Position numbers and translations under genes: made by a program
Notes under the pieces: generated by a model
The model's database searches: none
The model's input: only the letters and a program-made list of their open reading frames with translations
Told to the model about the DNA's origin: nothing
Shown here: positions 33,669 through 39,139 of the stretch, piece by piece
How the letters are laid out: every line of letters starts with the position of its first letter
Position numbering within the stretch: the stretch's first letter is position 1
Origin: Bacillota bacterium
Lineage (GTDB): Bacteria > Bacillota > Clostridia > DSM-8532
Reading direction: 5' to 3'
Assembly (NCBI GenBank): GCA_023410885.1
Contig: JAEYPI010000179.1
Location: forward strand, 1 to 39,139
DNA: 39,139 nucleotides

Positions 33669-34010
33669 GTGCATGAATTGGGTGTTGTAATCGAGGTAGT
33701 AAAAACTGTAGAAAAGATTGCAGTAAAGGAGAACCTGACTAAAATCGATACGCTGGTCCTGCAAATCGGAGAGCTTTCCTCCATGATTCCAAAATATATC
33801 GAGCAATGCTATCCGGCAGCTGTGGACGGCACCTTACTGCAAGATACCCAATTGAAGATTGAGATTTTACCCGGCAATGCCCTCTGCACGGCATGCAATA
33901 AGGTTTTCAATTTTCTGGAGCATAATCGCTCCTGTCCTTATTGCGGAGGTAAAAAAAGCGAGCTCATAAGCGGCAAAGAATTCTATATCAAGGAGATTAT
34001 TGCCTGCTAA
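33669..34010 (+). CDS. hypA: Hydrogenase maturation nickel metallochaperone HypA
   Basis: About 113 residues. Nickel binding in HypA needs the N-terminal Met-His-Glu, and the frame reads GTG CAT GAA TTG from 33669, so I place the start at this GTG, giving MHELGVV. The preceding GTG-ATG-ATG codons would bury the His behind extra residues, while AGGTG lies six bases before 33669. The structural zinc site is present (CTACNKVF ... SCPYCGG). The C-terminal acidic/hydrophobic strand is normal. It is 40 bases after the flavoprotein gene, and HypB is the partner GTPase at the head of the cluster. Confidence 0.9.
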   Translation: MHELGVVIEVVKTVEKIAVKENLTKIDTLVLQIGELSSMIPKYIEQCYPAAVDGTLLQDTQLKIEILPGNALCTACNKVFNFLEHNRSCPYCGGKKSELISGKEFYIKEIIAC

Positions 34011-34057
34011 AGAAAATCATTGTTCTGTCAACCCATTAAAATGATAGGAGGGTTACT

Positions 34058-35038
34058 ATGTTATTTCAGGTTTATGGAGAAAACGCGATCTATCAATGGC
34101 TCGGACTCTTTCTTGTGCTGGGCTGCCTCATCATTGCCAACGAACTGATACGGCGATCAAAAATCGGGGGTCTGACGTTCTTAATTGCAATCCCCGTGGT
34201 CCTTACTGTTTATTTCATAGCCATCGCAGTGGGTGCTTCTCAAGGGGCCCAATGGGCTTTGACCAACCAGACCTATACCAACATGAACGGCTGGTTTCAC
34301 TATGCCAAGCTCTATGCCGCACTAGCGGGATGTATTGGTTTTATGATGATTCGCTACGACTGGTGGATCGCCAAAAAGAGATGGTTTGTCTTCTTCCCCT
34401 ACGCAATTCTCTCTATTAATATTCTAATCGCTGTCGTCAGCGATTTTGAGTCCGCAATCAAAGGATGGCAAACCTGGTGGACTTCCTCCGAGGGTGTTGC
34501 TATCTACGGCGGCTGGCATAATATTTTCAATGGTCTTGCCGGTATTCTCAGTATTATTGGCATCACAGGCTGGACCGGCATTTATGTGTCCAGGGACAAA
34601 AAGGATATGCTATGGCCCGATATGATCTGGATTTATATCATCGCCTACGACCTGTGGAACTTTGCCTATACATACAACTGCCTGCCCACACACTCTTGGT
34701 ATTGCGGTATTGCACTGCTTCTTGCTCCTACTATTGCAGCCTTCTTCTGGAACAAAGGCGCTTGGTTGGCAAACCGGGCACATACCCTCGCAATTTGGTG
34801 TATGTTTGCTCAGGTATTCCCACTATTCCAGGATGAGGGTATATTCGCTGTAAAGAGTGTACAATATGCCAATAACTTTGTACCCATGACAGTCGTAAGC
34901 GCGCTTGCCCTCGTTGCTAACATCATCCTTGTTGTAGTGGTTCTCAAAAGGGCAATTCAAACCAAGAAGAATCCTTATACCAACGAAATGTTTGTGGATT
35001 CCGCTGACTACAAAAAGGCCATGGCCCGCGCAAAGTAA
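34058..35038 (+). CDS. Multi-spanning membrane protein, probably DUF5692 family
   Basis: A 326-residue integral membrane protein with about nine hydrophobic helices, unusually rich in Trp and Tyr (IRYDWWIAKKRWFVFFPYA, AYDLWNFAYTYNC). It resembles proteins grouped as DUF5692, whose function is unknown. TAGGAGG lies eight or nine bases before the ATG. It follows hypA by about 50 bases, so it is probably the last gene of the HypBA-flavoprotein operon and could be a membrane partner of a nickel enzyme or a nickel transporter, but no known metal-transport motif is visible. A palindromic repeat begins about 20 bases after its stop. Confidence 0.65.
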   Translation: MLFQVYGENAIYQWLGLFLVLGCLIIANELIRRSKIGGLTFLIAIPVVLTVYFIAIAVGASQGAQWALTNQTYTNMNGWFHYAKLYAALAGCIGFMMIRYDWWIAKKRWFVFFPYAILSINILIAVVSDFESAIKGWQTWWTSSEGVAIYGGWHNIFNGLAGILSIIGITGWTGIYVSRDKKDMLWPDMIWIYIIAYDLWNFAYTYNCLPTHSWYCGIALLLAPTIAAFFWNKGAWLANRAHTLAIWCMFAQVFPLFQDEGIFAVKSVQYANNFVPMTVVSALALVANIILVVVVLKRAIQTKKNPYTNEMFVDSADYKKAMARAK

Positions 35039-35051
35039 ATGGTGCTCGGGT

Positions 35052-35106
35052 GGTTCACGGGGACGGTTCTCTTGCACCATTCTGCATGGTGCAAGAGAAC
35101 CGTCCC
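35052..35106. repeat. Palindromic repeat copy 1
   Basis: A 21-bp perfect stem: the left arm 35060-35080 (GGGACGGTTCTCTTGCACCAT) pairs with 35086-35106 around a five-base loop. The outer GGTTCACG of the left flank is not matched on the right, where CCGTGAACC is replaced by unrelated bases, so this copy is decayed at one edge. It lies between the membrane-protein gene and the AIM24 gene. Confidence 0.9.
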
Positions 35107-35130
35107 TTTGCGCCACTATGCGCCAACCAA

Positions 35131-35165
35131 AAACAGGTCACAGCCGATTTGGCCGCGGCCTGTTT
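35131..35165 (+). terminator. Possible terminator hairpin after the membrane-protein operon
   Basis: AAACAGGTC (35131-35139) can pair with GGCCTGTTT (35157-35165) with one wobble, with a further GCC/GGC pairing inside. The following bases are only mildly T-rich, so this is a weak candidate. Confidence 0.4.
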
Positions 35166-35270
35166 GTTACATAATTACAAAACAAGTCTTTTTTGTGTTA
35201 TCGATAAGTATAATTGGGTAAATAAGGCATTAAACTAGATTGATAAAATTTTAAGAAGGAGATTAAAAGC

Positions 35271-35951
35271 ATGAGATATGAAATAATCGGTGAACCATTA
35301 CCGGTTGCTATCTGCCATGTGAGCCAAGGAGAAACGCTGATTACTGAAAGAGGCTCCATGAGCTGGATGAGTCCTAACATGAAAATGGAGACGTCGACCA
35401 ATGGAGGCATTGGAAAAGCGCTGGGGAGGATGTTTTCGGGGGACTCAATATTCCAGAATAGATACACGGCCATGGGTGGCGAGGGACTGATTGCTTTTGC
35501 ATCAAGCTTTCCCGGTTCTATCCGGGCACTTGATATTGCTCCGGGTAACAGCATGATCGTTCAAAAATCTGCTTTTCTGGCTTCTGAAGCCAGTGTTGAG
35601 CTATCCGTCCATTTTAACAAAAAAATTGGAGCAGGCTTCTTCGGCGGAGAAGGCTTTATCATGCAGAAGCTATCAGGGCATGGTACAGCGTTTATTGAGA
35701 TTGACGGCTATGCCGTTGAGTACAATCTTCAGCCTGGTCAACAGATGATTATTGATACCGGATATCTGGCTGCAATGACCGAAAGCTGCTCGATAGAAAT
35801 ACAAGCGGTACCGGGCGTGAAAAACATGCTGTTCGGCGGAGAAGGAATATTCAATACCATCATTACCGGCCCGGGAAGAATTATATTGCAATCAATGCCG
35901 GTAAGCAATGTTGCCGCTACCATACGCCCGTTCATTCCTACAGCAAAATAA
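35271..35951 (+). CDS. AIM24/TIGR00266-family protein
   Basis: A 226-residue protein made of repeated beta strands, typical of the AIM24 family (tryptophan RNA-binding attenuator-like fold). Signature stretches are the acceptor ITERGSMSWMS, GGEGLIAFAS, GGEGFIMQKLSGHG and the late LFGGEGIFNTIITGPG. No signal peptide or membrane span is seen, and the biochemical role of bacterial members is unknown. AAGGAG precedes the ATG at nine bases and TATAAT occurs at 35209-35214. It stands alone between two palindromic repeats. Confidence 0.85.
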   Translation: MRYEIIGEPLPVAICHVSQGETLITERGSMSWMSPNMKMETSTNGGIGKALGRMFSGDSIFQNRYTAMGGEGLIAFASSFPGSIRALDIAPGNSMIVQKSAFLASEASVELSVHFNKKIGAGFFGGEGFIMQKLSGHGTAFIEIDGYAVEYNLQPGQQMIIDTGYLAAMTESCSIEIQAVPGVKNMLFGGEGIFNTIITGPGRIILQSMPVSNVAATIRPFIPTAK

Positions 35952-35963
35952 TAGGTGGTTCAT

Positions 35964-36032
35964 AATGGTTCACAGGGACGGTTCTTTTGCACCTTTCTAC
36001 AGGGTGCAAAAGAACCGTCCCTGTGAACCATT
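35964..36032. repeat. Palindromic repeat copy 2
   Basis: A perfect 30-bp stem, with the left arm at 35964-35993 and the right arm at 36003-36032 around a nine-base loop. The core GGGACGGTTCTTTTGCACC is shared with the other two copies. It lies between the converging AIM24 and sirtuin genes and ends 14 bases from the sirtuin stop, where it could also act as a transcription barrier. Confidence 0.92.
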
Positions 36033-36045
36033 GCCTGTGAACCAT

Positions 36046-36780
36046 TTACATTTCTAGTACATCACCGAGCACTTTTCCTATAGACTCATGAATAACCAAA
36101 TTGGCTCTCCGGTCGTAGGGCGTTTCAGATTTATTTATAAGAACCAGTCTATTCCCTGAATAAAAGTCGATAAGCCCAGCAGCAGGATAAACGGCAAGGG
36201 ATGTACCGCCCACAATTAGCATATCTGCTTTCCGGATATGGTCGATAGACTTCGCCATTACCTGCATATCGAGGTTTTCTTCATATAGAGTTACATCAGG
36301 CCTGACGATGCCCCCACACTTTTCACACCTGGGCACAGCCTCGGAGCTTCCCAGAACAAACTCCAACCCATACTTCTCTTTGCACTTCATGCAATAATTG
36401 CGATGCACCGATCCATGTAGTTCCAATACCTCCCGGCTTCCTGCCCTCTGATGGAGTCCGTCGATATTCTGTGTTATTACAGCCTTTAATTTGTCTTCCT
36501 TCTCCATTTCAGCTAGTGCCCGATGCGCCCGGTTCGGTTTAGCATCTGTAAAGATCATGCTGCTTCGGTAAAAATCATAGAATACCGCCGGATTAGCCAT
36601 AAAGAAGGTGCGGCTGAGTATCTCCTCGGGTGAACGTCCGTACTTTGTAATGGTATTGTAAATGCCATTTTCGCTCCTGAAATCCGGAATATTACTTTCG
36701 GTTGAGACACCGGCCCCGCCGAAGAAAACTATATATCTACTGTTTGACAGCAGCTCTTTTAATCTATCCAAGCCCATCAT
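36046..36780 (-). CDS. cobB: NAD-dependent protein deacylase, sirtuin family
   Basis: A 244-residue cytoplasmic sirtuin that removes acetyl or other acyl groups from lysines using NAD. Motifs in order: FFGGAGVSTESNIPDFRS (NAD loop), TQNIDGLHQRAG, LHGSVHRNYC with the catalytic His, two CxxC pairs for the structural zinc (CMKC and CEKC), and VGGTSLAVYPA. Two tandem ATG codons open the frame after a G-rich stretch. The first 17 bases overlap the 3' end of the upstream AraC gene as it now reads, so the two are co-transcribed. The symbol follows general usage for bacterial sirtuins. Confidence 0.92.
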   Translation of the reverse strand: MMGLDRLKELLSNSRYIVFFGGAGVSTESNIPDFRSENGIYNTITKYGRSPEEILSRTFFMANPAVFYDFYRSSMIFTDAKPNRAHRALAEMEKEDKLKAVITQNIDGLHQRAGSREVLELHGSVHRNYCMKCKEKYGLEFVLGSSEAVPRCEKCGGIVRPDVTLYEENLDMQVMAKSIDHIRKADMLIVGGTSLAVYPAAGLIDFYSGNRLVLINKSETPYDRRANLVIHESIGKVLGDVLEM

Positions 36781-37684
36781 CCCGCCCCACTTCTAAAGAA
36801 TTCATGATTGGTTCACGGGGACGGTTATCTTGCACCTTTGTGCATGGTGCAAGAGAACCGTCCCCGTGAACCACTCCCTGCTTATAACTTGATGGTGATA
36901 GGCCATACCTTTTCTTAAACATTTTCGAGAAATTGTATATATCCTCATAGCCTGAGCTTCTGGCCACTTCACCCACTGTATACAAACCTGTTCTTAAAAG
37001 CTCGGCGGCCTTTTTTAGCCTTATATTGATTAAATACCCTTGCGGAGTTTCCCCGGTTTCCCTAACAAAAATTCGGCATAAATAGCGGCGGTCTATTCCA
37101 AGCATTTGGGCAAGCTTACTTATCTTTATAGGCGTTGCATAATTGGCCTTTAAATAGTCCTGGGCATACTTGATGTATCCGGAAGAGCTCCGTGTCAGTT
37201 CGTTCTTCTTAATATGGGCTTCCTGAAGCATTGAAAACATTTCAAAGAGCTTGCCGCACAAAAATATTTCAGTTGTAGTATGAAGATGCTCCGCTGCCTT
37301 TATACTAATGAATAAATCCCTTAAATAGGGGGCATATAGGGTTGAGACATCATCCTTTAAATCAGTAAACTGCAATAGCTCCTCAATGAGATTCCCCTCA
37401 AACCCAACCCAAATATATTGCCATGGCTCATCTGGGTCAGCTTGGTAAAACGTCATTTCATGAGGTCTTATCAAAAACAGGCTGTTCTTTTCGAGAGTAA
37501 CCATCCGATTGTTTCTTTGGAAAATGCCCTTACCCGATATGACAAAGTGAATCAAATAATACTCCCGAATAGCCGGTCCGAATGCATGCCCCTTTTCGCA
37601 TTCCTCCCATCCGGCTACAACAGGATTAATTTCTGAAAAGTTTTTGTTTAAGACCAGAAGATCTTTCTGCAAAATTTCCCCCAA
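36764..37684 (-). CDS. AraC-family transcriptional regulator with repeat-derived C-terminal tail
   Basis: A 306-residue regulator with an N-terminal cupin sensor (IHFVISGKGIF ... LIRPHEMTFYQ, residues about 30-110) and two helix-turn-helix motifs at about 170-270 (ISKLAQMLGIDRRYLCRIF and VGEVARSSGYEDIYNFSKMF). The natural end of such proteins falls near YGLSPSSYKQ. Here the frame continues about 33 residues, and most of that tail is the translation of palindromic repeat copy 3 (VVHGDGSLAP ... NRPREP). The start is a TTG at 37684, or a TTG four codons later with GGGGGA ahead of it. It is divergent from the GH4 gene, which it probably activates. Confidence 0.88.
   Translation of the reverse strand: MGEILQKDLLVLNKNFSEINPVVAGWEECEKGHAFGPAIREYYLIHFVISGKGIFQRNNRMVTLEKNSLFLIRPHEMTFYQADPDEPWQYIWVGFEGNLIEELLQFTDLKDDVSTLYAPYLRDLFISIKAAEHLHTTTEIFLCGKLFEMFSMLQEAHIKKNELTRSSSGYIKYAQDYLKANYATPIKISKLAQMLGIDRRYLCRIFVRETGETPQGYLINIRLKKAAELLRTGLYTVGEVARSSGYEDIYNFSKMFKKRYGLSPSSYKQGVVHGDGSLAPCTKVQDNRPREPIMNSLEVGRDDGLG
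36810..36872. repeat. Palindromic repeat copy 3, inside the AraC reading frame
   Basis: Left arm 36810-36836 and right arm 36846-36872, 27 bp with one mismatch (A at 36827) around a nine-base loop. It shares the GGTTCACGGGGACGGTT...TTGCACC pattern of the other copies. It lies within the last codons of the AraC gene and just before the sirtuin start. Confidence 0.92.
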
Positions 37685-37763
37685 CGGACTTAAAATTCTG
37701 GTTACATTTTAACAAATTTAAGTTACTTGATGCAATTCTCTCAGAGACTTAAAAATGTTAGTT

Positions 37764-37791
37764 TTGTAATGAATCCTTTATTCACTATACT
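37764..37791 (+). promoter_or_regulatory. Promoter of the GH4 gene
   Basis: TTGTAA (37764-37769) and TATACT (37786-37791) are 16 bases apart, placing the transcript start just before the ribosome site AAGGAG. The 125-base divergent gap with the AraC gene leaves room for an activator site upstream of -35, but I cannot define one. Confidence 0.6.
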
Positions 37792-37809
37792 ATACAAGGA
37801 GTTAAAATT

Positions 37810-39135
37810 ATGGTCAAAATAACATTTATGGGCGCAGGCAGTACAGTTTTTGCAAAGAATGTGCTGGGAGATTGTATGTGCACCCCTTCCCTGCGAAATG
37901 GTGAAATCTGTCTTTATGATATCGATGCAGAGAGACTAAAGGAATCCTATACAATGCTTGAGGCAATTAATCAAAATGCTAATGAGGGCCGGGCTTCCAT
38001 CAAGACTTATCTCGGCGTTGAGAAACGCAAAGCTGCCCTAAAGGGGGCACAATTTGTCGTTAACGCCATACAGGTTGGCGGGTATGATCCTTGTACCATG
38101 ATTGACTTTGAAATTCCTAAAAAATATGGTTTGAGGCAGACGATAGCGGATACCTTAGGTATAGGCGGCATAATGCGTGCGCTCAGAACCATTCCTGTCC
38201 TGGAGGATTTTGCCCATGATATAGAAGAGGTATGTCCCGATGCCTGGTTTTTAAACTATACCAATCCCATGTCCATGCTATCCGGTTATTTGCAGCGCTA
38301 CACAGCTGTAAAAACCGTGGGCCTTTGCCACAGCGTTCAAGTCTGCTCAGAAAACCTCTTAAAAGACTTAGGCCTTGTAGAAGCCCTTGAAGGAAGAAGA
38401 GAGCTTATTGCAGGCATCAACCACATGGGCTGGCTGCTAGAGATTTATGACAAAGAAGGCCATGACCTGTATCCCGAAATTCGCAGGCGTGCAAGAGAAA
38501 AGAACCTCAAGGGAAAGCATGAGGATATGGTGAGATATGAATATATCAACACCTTGGGCTACTACTGTACGGAGTCCAGCGAGCATAATGCCGAATATAA
38601 CCCATTTTTTATTAAATCAAAATACCCGGAGTTAATAGAAAAATACAACATACCCCTGGATGAGTATCCCCGGCGTTGTATCAATCAAATCAACAAATGG
38701 AAGCATCAGCGGGATGAGATTATCCACAATAAAGCATTAAGCCATGCAAGAAGTCACGAATATGCATCCTATATTATGGACGCCATTGTCACCAATACAC
38801 CCTATAAAATTGGGGGGAATGTTCTTAATAAGGGAGGACTTATTGAAAATCTGCCCTTGGATGCTTGCGTTGAGGTGCCATGCCTTGTTGACGGCATGGG
38901 GGTTACACCCTGCAGCATTGGCCGTCTTCCGGTTCATTTGGCAGCTATGAATATGACACACATCAATGTCCATCTGACCACAATAGAAGCGGCGTTCACC
39001 AAGAAAAGAGAACACATTTATCATGCGGCCATGCTGGATCCCCATACCGCCGCCGAGCTTTCTCTTGACGATATTGTCTCTATGGTGGATGACCTGATTG
39101 AAGCCCATGGCGGCTGGCTTCCCAAATACAGATAG
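37810..39135 (+). CDS. NAD-dependent glycoside hydrolase family 4 (alpha-galactosidase/alpha-glucosidase type)
   Basis: A 441-residue cytoplasmic enzyme. GH4 members hydrolyse glycosides by an oxidation-elimination route that needs NAD and Mn. The Rossmann loop is ITFMGAGSTVFAKNV, the NPMSM motif binds sugar, and GLCHSVQ carries the Cys and His metal ligands. GINHMGWLLEIYD follows as in MelA-type members. AAGGAG lies eight bases before the ATG. The Cys-His (rather than Asn-containing 6-phospho) motif favours non-phosphorylated alpha-galactosides, alpha-glucosides or alpha-glucuronides over 6-phospho-glycosides. The frame closes four bases from the window end, so its operon partners are unseen. 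Confidence 0.9.
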   Translation: MVKITFMGAGSTVFAKNVLGDCMCTPSLRNGEICLYDIDAERLKESYTMLEAINQNANEGRASIKTYLGVEKRKAALKGAQFVVNAIQVGGYDPCTMIDFEIPKKYGLRQTIADTLGIGGIMRALRTIPVLEDFAHDIEEVCPDAWFLNYTNPMSMLSGYLQRYTAVKTVGLCHSVQVCSENLLKDLGLVEALEGRRELIAGINHMGWLLEIYDKEGHDLYPEIRRRAREKNLKGKHEDMVRYEYINTLGYYCTESSEHNAEYNPFFIKSKYPELIEKYNIPLDEYPRRCINQINKWKHQRDEIIHNKALSHARSHEYASYIMDAIVTNTPYKIGGNVLNKGGLIENLPLDACVEVPCLVDGMGVTPCSIGRLPVHLAAMNMTHINVHLTTIEAAFTKKREHIYHAAMLDPHTAAELSLDDIVSMVDDLIEAHGGWLPKYR

Positions 39136-39139
39136 TGTT

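Noticed and set aside
35039..35238. Several overlapping 60-codon rightward frames over repeat copy 1
   Set aside because: They are produced by the palindrome itself; the same peptide words appear at each repeat copy and no ribosome site supports them.
35052..36872. Possible CRISPR array from three related repeats
   Set aside because: Only three copies, spaced by whole genes, each a long hairpin and not a short direct repeat with uniform spacers.

Overview
The window looks like a chromosomal segment of a low- to mid-GC anaerobic member of the Bacillota, most likely a clostridial lineage. The basis is strong AGGAGG-type ribosome sites, frequent TTG/GTG starts, AT-rich sigma-A promoters, lipoprotein sugar-binding proteins with shared-ATPase ABC permeases, a molybdenum hydroxylase, ferredoxin-rich flavoproteins and HypA/HypB nickel chaperones. 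No rRNA, tRNA, CRISPR array, phage gene or transposase was recognised. The species cannot be named from the sequence alone.

Layout. (1) 1-7473: a GntR/UTRA-controlled region. A leftward operon encodes the regulator, a sugar-binding lipoprotein, two permeases, a BadF-type amino-sugar kinase and a ceramidase-like protein cut by the window edge. A divergent pair encodes an M20 dipeptidase and a C26 glutamine-amidotransferase-like hydrolase whose start is damaged or non-canonical. Together they suggest uptake and breakdown of a glycopeptide or amino-sugar conjugate. (2) 7480-9732: a membrane Ser/Thr kinase with a zinc ribbon and a repeated propeller-like outer domain. (3) 9826-18247: an arabinose-polymer regulon with a LacI regulator, a GH51 arabinofuranosidase, a GH127 beta-L-arabinofuranosidase and a three-gene ABC importer. 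Sites with the same AACGTT core sit at all three promoters. A strong terminator closes the block. (4) 18404-22454: a ZIP metal transporter, MurD, a decayed sugar isomerase and NagA. (5) 22759-28169: a compact operon for a three-subunit molybdenum hydroxylase plus a membrane protein, a MocA-like nucleotidyltransferase and a P-loop NTPase, probably a maturation module. (6) 28183-30014: MurI and an FCD-type GntR regulator. (7) 30190-35038: HypB, a large Fe-S/FAD oxidoreductase, HypA and a multi-spanning membrane protein. (8) 35040-39135: an AIM24-family protein, a sirtuin, an AraC regulator and a GH4 glycosidase, interspersed with three long palindromic repeats. One repeat has been translated into the AraC C-terminus.

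Themes. Carbohydrate uptake is organised as local regulons: neither importer encodes its own ATPase, and both place a perfect stem-loop between the binding-protein gene and the first permease. Cell-wall or amino-sugar metabolism recurs (kinase, NagA, MurD, MurI, peptidases). Two redox modules, the Mo hydroxylase with unusual accessories and the HypBA-flavoprotein cluster, are the best candidates for under-described biology.
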